Under the pieces are notes generated by a model. The model was not told where the DNA came from and did not search any database. It saw nothing but the letters and a program-made list of their open reading frames with translations. A stretch of DNA of 9,250 bases from Sediminispirochaeta sp. (lineage in GTDB: Bacteria > Spirochaetota > Spirochaetia > DSM-16054 > Sediminispirochaetaceae). The position numbers were made by a program, and so were the translations under genes. Below, one piece after another: positions 1 through 6,777 of this stretch; the stretch's first letter is position 1; each line of letters begins with the position of its first letter. Where the stretch lies: contig DSBN01000239.1 of NCBI GenBank assembly GCA_011046055.1, positions 1 to 9,250 on the forward strand. Direction: 5' to 3'.

Positions 1-11
1 AGTGCACTTGC

Positions 12-120
12 ACTTTCCAAAATGAGAATGCCTCCAACAGTTAGAAACACAAATCATTGCTATGCAAATGAAGCAAATTCTCAATTTGGAAGTCATTAGA
101 CTTCCAAATTGAGAATTGCT
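12..120. repeat. Long inverted repeat plus a third diverged copy upstream of murA
   Basis: The arms at 76-94 and 99-117 pair over 19 bp without a mismatch around a 4-nt loop (ATTA). Allowing one bulged A, the pairing extends three more base pairs to 72-120. The unit reads roughly GACTTCCAAATTGAGAATTG. A third, diverged copy in the same direction as the right arm lies at 12-32 (ACTTTCCAAAATGAGAATGC). The stem is AT-rich and is not followed by a T tract, so it is a poor intrinsic terminator. It ends about 50 nt before the murA start. It could be a regulator's operator, an mRNA leader structure, or part of a dispersed repeat. The sequence alone does not decide. Confidence 0.75.
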
Positions 121-169
121 CTTCCATATAGACTTGCCAAGAAAACTTTCCTCAGGTAGATTAACAAAT

Positions 170-1456
170 ATGAGTGCCTATGAAATTGACGGGAGTTTTC
201 CTATCAAAGGAAAAATCCGCGCCGGGGGAAACAAGAACTCCGCCCTGCCCTGTATCGCCGCTACCCTTCTCTCGGCTGAGGAGATCGTACTCAAACGGAT
301 TCCCGATATCGAAGATGTCCGGGTGATGTTCGAGATTCTATCCGGCCTGGGAGCGAAAGTAGAAAAGCTCGAAAAGAACAGCTACCGCGTCCACGCTACC
401 GATATCAAGAGTCACGAGATACCAACGGAGCACGCGAAAAACATCCGCGCTTCGATCCTTTTCGCCGGCCCTCTTTTGGCCAGACTGGGGAAGGTGGAGC
501 TGCCTCCGCCGGGCGGGGACGTGATCGGACGCCGGCGTTTGGATACCCATTTTTTGGCTTTGACGGCTCTGGGCGCTCGGGTCGAGGTGGACGGGGTGTT
601 TCAACTCAGCAGCAACAAACTGGTGGGGCAGGATATTTTCCTCGACGAGGCCTCGGTGACGGCCACCGAGAACACGGTCATGGCCGCGGTGCTCTCATCG
701 GGTCAGACGGTGATCCGCAACGCCGCCAGCGAGCCTCACGTTCAGGATCTGTGCCGGATGCTCAACTCCATGGGCGCGAAGATCAGCGGGATCGGTTCGA
801 ATATACTCACCATTGACGGGGTGAAAAAACTGGGAGGAACCGAGTTCGCTATAGGAGCCGATTTCATGGAGGTCGGCTCCTACATCGGTCTGACCGCGGT
901 CACCCGCGGCGAGCTGGAGATTGAAGATGCCGGCCCCGAGCACCTCCGGATGACCAGGTTGGCCTTCGGCAAGCTGGGAATTCGCTGGGAGCGGGAGGGA
1001 AACGACATTTTCATTCCCTCCGGCCAGGAGCTGCGGGTGGTCACCGAGATGGGTGGAGGGATCCCCAAGATCGACGACGCGCCCTGGCCCGGATTTCCGG
1101 CGGACCTGACCAGTATTATCACCGTGGTGGCGACCCAGGTCAACGGCACGGTCCTGGTCCACGAAAAAATGTTCGAGTCCCGGATGTTCTTCGTGGACAA
1201 GCTCATCAGCATGGGAGCTCGGATCATCCTCTGTGATCCCCACCGGGCGGTGGTCAGCGGTCCTTCCCGGCTGCGGGGGGGCGACATGGTCTCGCCGGAT
1301 GTGAGGGCGGGAATGGCTATGGTCATCGCGGCACTCTGCGCCGAGGGACGGAGTCTGATCCGCAACGTCTACCAGATCGAGCGAGGCTACGAGGATCTGG
1401 CCGGACGGCTGCGCTCCTTGGGGGCTCGCATCGAACGGGTCGCCGACGTGGATTGA
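170..1456 (+). CDS. murA: UDP-N-acetylglucosamine 1-carboxyvinyltransferase (MurA), Asp-type active site
   Basis: MurA carries out the first committed step of peptidoglycan synthesis in the cytoplasm, transferring enolpyruvate from PEP to UDP-GlcNAc. The product has 428 residues, the usual family length, and shows the two-domain EPSP-synthase-like fold pattern. The substrate-binding Lys-Asn pair is at 22-23 (GGNKNSALP). The active-site loop at about 113-121 reads PPGGDVIGR, with Asp117 where E. coli has the Cys115 that fosfomycin alkylates. The general-base region FPADL and the C-terminal [15 protein letters not shown] follow. An in-frame TTG at 116 would add 18 residues unlike any MurA N-terminus and would lie in the inverted repeat, so ATG 170 is chosen. 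Its ribosome binding site (AGG at 154-156) is weak. It stands alone and converges on the djlA-like gene. Confidence 0.95.
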   Translation: MSAYEIDGSFPIKGKIRAGGNKNSALPCIAATLLSAEEIVLKRIPDIEDVRVMFEILSGLGAKVEKLEKNSYRVHATDIKSHEIPTEHAKNIRASILFAGPLLARLGKVELPPPGGDVIGRRRLDTHFLALTALGARVEVDGVFQLSSNKLVGQDIFLDEASVTATENTVMAAVLSSGQTVIRNAASEPHVQDLCRMLNSMGAKISGIGSNILTIDGVKKLGGTEFAIGADFMEVGSYIGLTAVTRGELEIEDAGPEHLRMTRLAFGKLGIRWEREGNDIFIPSGQELRVVTEMGGGIPKIDDAPWPGFPADLTSIITVVATQVNGTVLVHEKMFESRMFFVDKLISMGARIILCDPHRAVVSGPSRLRGGDMVSPDVRAGMAMVIAALCAEGRSLIRNVYQIERGYEDLAGRLRSLGARIERVADVD

Positions 1457-1502
1457 GCTTTTTGGGGGGCTGATCCAGGGACCAGCTCTGGGGGGTGCCG
1501 GA

Positions 1503-2381
1503 CTACCAGGGGCCTTCCTCTTCCTCGGTGAGGCCGGAATCAAGCCCGGCCATGATCCTCTGGTAAGCTTCCTTGATCTTTATGAAAGCCTCGGTGGCCG
1601 CGTGCTGCTGCTCGGGACTCAGAGCGTAGAGACTGTCGGGGTGAAACTGCGCCGCCAGGGTGCGGTAGACCTTTTTGACCTCTTCCTGGCTTGTATCGGG
1701 ACCCACACCTAAAATTTCGTAGACGCTCGTATCCTTCAAGCCCAGTATCTCCGCGGCGATTTCCACGTATGCCTGCCTTATTCCCAGCTCCCGGGATCTT
1801 GCTTGGATGAAGTGGTAGGAGTTTCCCGAGACTTGTCTGCTCCCGCTGCCGAGCGTGGCCGCCTCGAACAGCACCCGCGACACGGCGATCTGCTGGGGGC
1901 CGGCCAGAACGGCCGGTTCCTCAGACAGCATACTTCGTAGCTCGTTCAGTGGAGGAAGGGGGGCAGCACCCGGCGGGGTCTCCGAAGATAGGGTCGTTGC
2001 TGCGGTATCAAAAAGCTGGCTGACCGCCGATCGAGCCCCGGGGGAAAGGGTGAGGGAGTTCAAAATCAACTCTCGCAACAGCTCCACATCCGAAGATGAG
2101 AGCCGCCGTTCTCGTTCCCGGGCGGTCTTGTGGGCCGTATGAATCGAATACCAGGAACATACCAGCACCCATCGCAGCTGCGGGGGATAGTCCGACGCCC
2201 ACTGGGAGGGGCTGTGTGATGCTCTTCGCAGCTGACGACGTATGTGCAGCTCCCGCAGCAAAATGTCGAGCAGAGTACCCAGGAGCAGGCCGAAAAGAAG
2301 GCCAAAAAACCCCAAGCCGCTCAACAGACCGAGCAGCGTCCCGCCTATTCTGCCGGCGTAGGGACGGAGTTTTATCCTCAT
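1503..2381 (-). CDS. Membrane-anchored DjlA-like J-domain co-chaperone
   Basis: The 292-residue product resembles DjlA in layout. It has a short N-terminus, a glycine-rich membrane segment at about 11-42 with repeated GxxxG-like spacing, a helical middle region (about 70-213) where DjlA has its TerB-like domain, and a C-terminal J domain at about 219-280. The HPD motif that stimulates DnaK ATPase is intact at 247-249 (QFHPDSL). DjlA proteins sit in the inner membrane with the J domain in the cytoplasm and recruit DnaK. A longer reading from 2567 adds 62 residues that overlap the upstream gene and look unlike protein. ATG 2381 is chosen because it overlaps the preceding stop codon by ATGA. It is the last gene of the operon with the two LptF/G-like proteins. 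The TerB assignment is weaker than the J domain. Confidence 0.85.
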   Translation of the reverse strand: MRIKLRPYAGRIGGTLLGLLSGLGFFGLLFGLLLGTLLDILLRELHIRRQLRRASHSPSQWASDYPPQLRWVLVCSWYSIHTAHKTARERERRLSSSDVELLRELILNSLTLSPGARSAVSQLFDTAATTLSSETPPGAAPLPPLNELRSMLSEEPAVLAGPQQIAVSRVLFEAATLGSGSRQVSGNSYHFIQARSRELGIRQAYVEIAAEILGLKDTSVYEILGVGPDTSQEEVKKVYRTLAAQFHPDSLYALSPEQQHAATEAFIKIKEAYQRIMAGLDSGLTEEEEGPW

Positions 2382-4087
2382 AGCTCTTTGTGGAGAGAGA
2401 TGGAGAAAAGAGCGATAAACATCAAGACCGCCTGCAGTATTAACAGGGCGACCAGCCCGGGGACAAACCCAAAGTGGATCACCACCGGGCTCAAAATCAA
2501 CCGGTGTGCGTATTGGTAGAGCAAGACCATCTGCTTGACCACCAAGGGCAAGAGAGGGATAATCCATACCAAGTGGAGGGGAAACTTCCGACCACGGTAG
2601 CAGAGGTGCCGCCCCATCCCAATCGAGAGCAGGCTCAGGATCAGAAATAGAAAAGGCTGAGTCAGCCGGTCCAGGATCAGCTGATCGAATCCGGCGATCT
2701 GATGGCCGAACTCCTCAACTTTCGGTCGGATCGAGAGCAGCGCCGGAAGGTTGAGGCGGTGAAGAAAGTTTAAATCTCGGCTGAGACGGCTCATCTCCAC
2801 TACGTCGGGCTTGATTCCGATGATATGGGGAATTTCCGGCGGTTCTCGATCAGTGAGGTAGCGGGGTTCGATAAGGGTGTTTTCCTTGTCGCGGTCGATA
2901 CCTCGTAGTAGGAGCTGTCGATTGTAGACCTTGGCGTAGGGGGCGGTGAGGTGAAAGAGCTCCCCCCGTTCTTCGGAGAAGCCGAGAATTTCTACCCCGT
3001 GGGCCCAGTGACGTCCCGAGTCCTCTACCAGTTTGTCTATAAAAAAAAGGCTCCAGCGGTCTTCGTCTCTTCTCTCCAAAAAAACGATCTTGTTGATACC
3101 CGGTTTCGTTCGGGTCATCTGAGCATCTTGGATGAAGTAACTCAACTCTTCGGCTTGGCGAAGGCTTTCCTGGTAGTATTTTTTTACATCCCGATCCTGG
3201 GGGCTACGGGAAAGAAGCTCCTTGAATCGGTAATACGCTTCGAGGGGGCGGTCTTTTTGCAGGGTCTCGTAGGCGGCGACTTTTTGGCGGTAGTACAGCC
3301 GTTCCTGGCGCTGCTCGCTGTTGGGTTCGAGGCTTCCGATCTGCTCCCAGGCCTGAGCGGCCAGACGCTGAGCATCTTCTCGATTTTCATCCATATCCAG
3401 GATTAGTCCGGCCAGGAAATGGGCGGTGAACGGGTCTTCCTGCTTCAGAGCTTCCTCGGACCGCCGCAGCAGTTCGGGAATGTCCATTTGGCGATACTCG
3501 GTCCGCAGGGAGCTCTCCCGTTTTTGGGGTGCCGGGAGGGCCTGCGACTCCTGAATCGAGATACTGCCGGCCAGGCGGTCCGCAACTGCCTTGATTTCTT
3601 CGTTCTCGCTGTCTATCTGCAGGTAGTCCTGGTAGAGTTCGTAGGCCTGTGATAGTGATCCTGACTTTTCTAACAGCTGCGCTCGTTCGAAATAGCTGCG
3701 AGCTAGACTGCTGCTGTAGAGGCGATTGTGTCGATGAGCGTAGAGCCCGGGAAGGAGGCCGATCTGCAGCACCGTAAAGAGAAAGGTGAAAAAAAGCAGA
3801 ACCAGAATTGTTTTGCGGGTGGCCGTCGAAATACCAGCGGCACCGTTGGATAAGATTTCCTCGGGTGCTCTGGTTGTACTGAAGGCTATCAGTACTCCGG
3901 TGATGCTTAGCGTCGGGAAGTGTTCGATGAGACTCCGCAGGGCCTCTTCAAAGACCCAGGGTACCTTGTAGAAGTACAGCAGGTTTTCACCGGGATAACC
4001 GCGCAAGGTGTCGACGAAAAAGAAAATATAGCCGAAGAGAAAACTCAACAGCACGAAGAAGAAGGCTCGGCGATGGTATTTTATCAT
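2378..4087 (-). CDS. LptF/LptG-family permease with a TPR-like insertion
   Basis: The 569-residue product has three N-terminal membrane segments (about 8-28, 56-72, 93-113), a large soluble region, and three C-terminal ones (about 475-494, 502-524, 540-565). That is the LptF/LptG plan. Between TM2 and TM3, RAPEEILSNGAAGIS (73-87) matches the family's E-(L/I)-x-A-x-x-A-x-G-I-S signature. Before TM4 there is a SRLSRDLNFLHRLNLP helix and then a DRLTQP element, as in the family's 'RLA.P' motif. LptF/G permeases, with the LptB ATPase, extract lipid from the inner membrane and pass it to a periplasmic bridge. Unusually, about 190 residues (126-316) of repeated Tyr/Ala/Leu helices, TPR-like, precede the periplasmic beta region (328-428). 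ATG 4087 overlaps the upstream stop by ATGA. The assignment rests on topology and short motifs. Confidence 0.7.
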   Translation of the reverse strand: MIKYHRRAFFFVLLSFLFGYIFFFVDTLRGYPGENLLYFYKVPWVFEEALRSLIEHFPTLSITGVLIAFSTTRAPEEILSNGAAGISTATRKTILVLLFFTFLFTVLQIGLLPGLYAHRHNRLYSSSLARSYFERAQLLEKSGSLSQAYELYQDYLQIDSENEEIKAVADRLAGSISIQESQALPAPQKRESSLRTEYRQMDIPELLRRSEEALKQEDPFTAHFLAGLILDMDENREDAQRLAAQAWEQIGSLEPNSEQRQERLYYRQKVAAYETLQKDRPLEAYYRFKELLSRSPQDRDVKKYYQESLRQAEELSYFIQDAQMTRTKPGINKIVFLERRDEDRWSLFFIDKLVEDSGRHWAHGVEILGFSEERGELFHLTAPYAKVYNRQLLLRGIDRDKENTLIEPRYLTDREPPEIPHIIGIKPDVVEMSRLSRDLNFLHRLNLPALLSIRPKVEEFGHQIAGFDQLILDRLTQPFLFLILSLLSIGMGRHLCYRGRKFPLHLVWIIPLLPLVVKQMVLLYQYAHRLILSPVVIHFGFVPGLVALLILQAVLMFIALFSISLHKEL

Positions 4088-5070
4088 CGGTCCTCTCCCC
4101 GGCTGCTTCCTTCCCGGGCCAAGGACGCTCCGGCATTGAATGCCGTTCCCCACAGCAGGAACAGGACGCTGAGCGCCAGATAGACGGCTGGAGTCAGGTA
4201 GTTGCGGACGGTACCTAATTCAACTTGTTCCCACAGCGCTATTACATTTGGGTTTTGTAGCAACAGAGGGAGAAAAAAGAAGAGTCGAATCAACAGAAGC
4301 CCCAGCATCAAGTTCCACAGAGGCCAGCGTCCGCGGTAAAGCAAAAACCATGAGCTGAATAGAAAGATCAGCTCTGCACCGACCATCAACCAGAAGTGCA
4401 CCCAGCCGGTGTGCCATTTTCGCAGCAGGAGCTCGTAGTGAACTCTAATATCTTTGAAAAAGCGCTGCAAGAAGGGATGGGGATTGATCAGATCGGAGTG
4501 CAGGCTTCCGTGACTGTGGTAGTCGAAGACTTGTCGACCATCAGCGTCCTTTATCACCGCTGCATTCAGATCGAGATCGGCATTCTCATGGTACAGTATC
4601 TTTGGGGCTGGGGCCTCCATATTGAGTTCCACGATATCGTGGAGGCGCTTGGCTGGTCTCGCCTGTTCCAGTTGACCAATGAAAATAATTCGTTCGTCCA
4701 CCTGACCGAGCTGCTTCTCGGGAAAGGGGAACCAGCGGTGCCGCGGCGCCTCAGTAGAGAATTGCGAGCTGAGATAGAAACTCCCCCCATGCAGCCCCAG
4801 GGCGATGATAAAAAGTAGGAGTAGCGAGGCTATTTTTCGATAGGCCGGTTTTTTCCAGAACAGAAAAGCGATGAACAGGCTCAGCACGGTGGCCGGCGTT
4901 TCCGCGAAGCTCATAGCCTGCGGCAACAGTGATAGCAGCCCCGGCTCGGTTTTCAACTCAGGCGAAAAGTATGCTATGTCGTGGTAGAGTAGGATGCCCC
5001 CGCTGAAGAGTAAATTGCTGAGAATAAAAACGAGCAGATACAACGGAATCGGAGCCAGGTATTTTTTCAA
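4084..5070 (-). CDS. Six-TM membrane protein, probable divergent LptF/LptG-like partner
   Basis: The 328-residue product has membrane segments at about 9-31, 58-72, 78-98, 224-244, 251-271 and 291-312, split three and three by a soluble region of about 120 residues. That is the same arrangement as the next gene. LptF and LptG are usually encoded side by side and act as a heterodimer, so this is probably the second half of the transporter. Its family signature after TM2 (FWKKPAYRKI) is degenerate, and the call rests mainly on topology and neighbourhood. The start is TTG at 5070, supported by AAGGA at 5078-5082 with 7-nt spacing and a natural MKKYLAPIPL N-terminus. It is the first gene of the three-gene operon and overlaps the next by ATGA. 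It could instead be an unrelated six-TM protein. Confidence 0.55.
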   Translation of the reverse strand: MKKYLAPIPLYLLVFILSNLLFSGGILLYHDIAYFSPELKTEPGLLSLLPQAMSFAETPATVLSLFIAFLFWKKPAYRKIASLLLLFIIALGLHGGSFYLSSQFSTEAPRHRWFPFPEKQLGQVDERIIFIGQLEQARPAKRLHDIVELNMEAPAPKILYHENADLDLNAAVIKDADGRQVFDYHSHGSLHSDLINPHPFLQRFFKDIRVHYELLLRKWHTGWVHFWLMVGAELIFLFSSWFLLYRGRWPLWNLMLGLLLIRLFFFLPLLLQNPNVIALWEQVELGTVRNYLTPAVYLALSVLFLLWGTAFNAGASLAREGSSRGEDR

Positions 5071-5077
5071 TGAATTA

Positions 5078-5082
5078 TCCTT
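5078..5082 (-). promoter_or_regulatory. Ribosome binding site that fixes a TTG start
   Basis: AAGGA on the minus strand lies 7 nt before TTG 5070. No ATG or GTG in frame nearby fits as well, so this site decides the start of the operon's first gene. Confidence 0.7.
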
Positions 5083-5111
5083 ACTCTAAAGACTTAGCCT
5101 GGATATGCGGT

Positions 5112-5140
5112 ATGATATCACAGCCCCCGAAGGCCCGCAA
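5112..5140 (-). promoter_or_regulatory. Possible sigma-70 promoter for the Lpt-like/DjlA operon
   Basis: On the minus strand, TTGCGG (5135-5140) is followed after 17 nt by TATCAT (5112-5117), which matches five of six bases of the -10 consensus. The -35 element is weak. It lies about 40 nt before the TTG start and just downstream of the DnaA boxes at 5160-5179, so DnaA binding could influence it. Confidence 0.35.
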
Positions 5141-5259
5141 GATACTTTTTACCCGGACGTTTTGCACAACTTATCCACAAACAAAGCAAAATCTCATTGG
5201 AGCTATTAGAAAAAATGTTTACTCTCACTGTTATATAAAAAACTATTAACTACTTTTGT

Positions 5260-5273
5260 CATAAATATTTATG
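5260..5273. repeat. 14-bp perfect palindrome in the AT-rich core
   Basis: CATAAATATTTATG is its own reverse complement. It sits almost midway between the two copies of the 17-bp direct repeat. It could be a binding site for a dimeric protein, or simply an easily melted segment. Confidence 0.6.
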
Positions 5274-5330
5274 CAAACCTTGAAAAGCCGTTAGTCGGTG
5301 TACGGAAGGAAAAATATACTACATTGATAT

Positions 5331-5355
5331 AAAAAAGCATACAACCGCCGGTTAT
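5331..5355 (-). terminator. Weak candidate terminator of the STAS-pspA-regulator operon
   Basis: On the minus strand, downstream of the regulator's stop codon, a short hairpin (ATAACC, loop GGC, GGTTGT, including one G-T pair) is followed after 4 nt by TTTTTT (5331-5336). The stem is short and the call is tentative. Confidence 0.35.
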
Positions 5356-5373
5356 CCAATAGAAACGCACAAC

Positions 5374-5979
5374 TTATCCACAATCTGTATAAGCTGTGGA
5401 AGAGTTGTGCACAAGTCGATAGCCCCGCCCTCTGACGGATACGATTGGACTGGGTTTAAGTTCTTTTCCGGCAAGGAGATTCAGCTTCTTCCTCAGCGCT
5501 ACTATGTGCATATCCAGGGCTCTGCTGCCGGGGCGCTCCCTCCCCCAGAGGGCGTACTCCAGGGTCCTGCGGCTTACCAGTTGTCTGCTTCGGGAGTTGA
5601 GCAGCTGCAGGATTCTAAGCTCCGGGTAGGAGAGCTGCTGCTCCATTTCTCCGCTCTTCAGGCAGGTACCGCGGATACGGATCCGGCCCCAGGGGAAGTC
5701 GAGCCGCGGAGGGGCGAGGAATCTGAGAGATCGGTAACGAAGTTCGTGGTAGTCCCAGGGGGAGCGTAGATAGTCGAGACAGCCGAGCTCGAAGGACTGG
5801 GCGAGCATCCGGGCCGGACCATAGGCGAAAACCGGGAGGCCGTACCGGCTCACCTGTTTCCAGCAGTTGTGCAGGTCGAGGCTGGGGATCAGGTAGAGGT
5901 CAACGGAGGTCGGCGGGAGGGGTGTTTCGCTGATACTGATCTCGAACCATCCGTCGGTTTTGGGAGGTACCTGCGACAT
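5374..5979 (-). CDS. OmpR/PhoB-type winged-helix regulator with degenerate receiver-like N-terminus
   Basis: The 201-residue product ends in a clear OmpR/PhoB-class DNA-binding domain at about 99-190: LSYPELRILQLL, then the recognition-helix pattern RALDMHIVALRKKL, and the wing VRGRGYRLV. The N-terminal half looks like a shortened receiver. VDLYLIPSLD (26-35) fits the 'DLILLD' strand but has Pro32 where the phospho-acceptor Asp should be, and DYLRSPW (69-75) fits 'DYLxKP' with Ser replacing the conserved Lys. Control by phosphorylation is therefore unlikely. ATG 5979 (GGAG at 5991-5994) is preferred to ATG 6063, which overlaps pspA, lacks a ribosome binding site and adds 28 atypical residues. 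The last 11 residues (HNSSTAYTDCG) are encoded by the DnaA-box cluster. It is the third gene after the STAS gene and pspA, and may regulate that operon or envelope genes. Confidence 0.8.
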   Translation of the reverse strand: MSQVPPKTDGWFEISISETPLPPTSVDLYLIPSLDLHNCWKQVSRYGLPVFAYGPARMLAQSFELGCLDYLRSPWDYHELRYRSLRFLAPPRLDFPWGRIRIRGTCLKSGEMEQQLSYPELRILQLLNSRSRQLVSRRTLEYALWGRERPGSRALDMHIVALRKKLNLLAGKELKPSPIVSVRGRGYRLVHNSSTAYTDCG

Positions 5980-6043
5980 GCTGGGTTCTTCTCCGTGGGA
6001 GCAGATGAAGTTTATTCGAAAAGGATGCGGACGGGCGGCTCCC

Positions 6044-6733
6044 TCAGGACGAGCGCTCTTCATCTTTCATGCGCTGTTTCAGGTCCTCCAAGAGACGATC
6101 CGGGGAGTTCTGGGCCGATTCGAGTTTGGCGAACTCGTCGTCCAGGGAGTCTGGAGCCTTGGTGGCCTCCAGCTCCTCGAAAGCTTCGTTGCGGATCTCC
6201 TTCTCCTCGATTTCCCGGGCCATCCGGTCGAAGGTCTCGAAGGCTGAGTTGTTGTCGAAGCTGCTGATGGTCTCCTGGATCTTGCGGTGGGCGTCGGCCC
6301 GCTTGGACCGGGCGATCAGGAGGTTCTTCTTTCGCTGTGCTTCGTCTATTTTTTGTTGCAGCTGGCGAAGCGCCTGCTTGAGCTTCTCTACGGATTCGTG
6401 CTGCGCTTCCCACTGCTCGCGGTACTGCAGGGCCTGCTGTTCCGCCTCCTGTTTGCGCATCAGCGCCTCTTTGGCTTGAGCGTCTTTGCCGGCGGAGACG
6501 AAACTGCGTGCCTCCTGCTCGTACTTCTGCGTTTCGGCGTAGGCGCTCTTGGTCAGCCGTTCGAGTCGCTTTTCATCGACGATAGCCGAGGCGACGCTGT
6601 TCTTTGATTCGCGCAGCTGCTGGTTCATGTCGATAATCAGTTGGTTGAGCATCTTTTCTGGATCCTCGGCTCGGCTGATCATCTGGTTTAGATTGCCTTT
6701 GAGGACCCTTTTTATTCTTTCAAACATTCCCAT
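6044..6733 (-). CDS. pspA: PspA/IM30 (Vipp1) family phage-shock membrane-protection protein
   Basis: PspA is an ESCRT-III-like peripheral protein that oligomerises on the inner face of the cytoplasmic membrane and keeps it sealed under stress. The 229-residue product begins MGMFERIKRVLKGNLNQ, the amphipathic helix typical of the family, followed by DPEKMLNQLIIDM (24-36) and almost continuous charged coiled coil to about residue 195. FETFDRMAREIEEKE (166-179) matches the family's conserved C-terminal helix. The length is close to the usual 220-230. ATG 6733 is chosen over the in-frame ATG 6727 because a GAGGGG site at 6746-6751 is nearer to it. An upstream extension to 6889 would overlap the STAS gene and is not PspA-like. 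It lies 44 nt after the STAS gene and 64 nt before the regulator. No pspF, pspB or pspC is present. Confidence 0.92.
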   Translation of the reverse strand: MGMFERIKRVLKGNLNQMISRAEDPEKMLNQLIIDMNQQLRESKNSVASAIVDEKRLERLTKSAYAETQKYEQEARSFVSAGKDAQAKEALMRKQEAEQQALQYREQWEAQHESVEKLKQALRQLQQKIDEAQRKKNLLIARSKRADAHRKIQETISSFDNNSAFETFDRMAREIEEKEIRNEAFEELEATKAPDSLDDEFAKLESAQNSPDRLLEDLKQRMKDEERSS

Positions 6734-6777
6734 TGTCGGATGTTTCCCCTCTATACTGCTGTGGATGCCGGTCTCGA

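Larger units (their letters stand above)
5164..5383 (+). repeat. 17-bp perfect direct repeat carrying the DnaA boxes
   Basis: GCACAACTTATCCACAA occurs at 5164-5180 and again at 5367-5383, in the same orientation and 203 bp apart. The match extends 8 bp beyond the 9-bp DnaA box, so more than the box itself is conserved. Confidence 0.85.
5160..5414. other. DnaA-box cluster around an AT-rich core: candidate oriC or DnaA-binding locus
   Basis: The left group has TTTTGCACA (5160-5168) and the perfect box TTATCCACA (5171-5179), in the same direction and 2 bp apart. The right group has TTATCCAAT (5352-5360, two mismatches), the perfect box TTATCCACA (5374-5382), two reverse-strand near-boxes at 5384-5392 and 5395-5403 (one mismatch each), and the palindrome TTGTGCACAA (5405-5414), which reads as a one-mismatch box on both strands. 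The spacer at about 5181-5345 is very AT-rich, as expected of a DNA unwinding element. Boxes flanking an AT-rich core are the hallmark of bacterial origins. No dnaA, dnaN or gidA gene is nearby, so a DnaA-titrating or DnaA-regulatory site is the alternative. Confidence 0.6.

Noticed and set aside
30..120. Integron attC-like site suggested by the GTTAG and AAC words near the inverted repeat
   Set aside because: The required paired core sites at both ends of a folded element are not present, and there is no integrase or cassette pattern.
1475..1491. Hairpin CCAGGG-ACCAG-CTCTGG between the convergent murA and djlA-like genes
   Set aside because: The stem is only six pairs including one G-T pair, and neither strand has a T tract after it, so I do not call a terminator.
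695..1543. Long open frame (282 codons) on the minus strand
   Set aside because: It lies opposite murA. Its product is rich in Pro, Arg and His and shows no domain; it is an antisense shadow of a GC-rich gene.
2382..2567. N-terminal extension of the DjlA-like protein
   Set aside because: It overlaps the upstream permease gene throughout, looks unlike protein, and ATG 2381 has the same ATGA coupling as the other junction of the operon.
4396..4818. 140-codon open frame on the + strand
   Set aside because: It is antisense to the six-TM gene, which has a good ribosome binding site and proper membrane topology.
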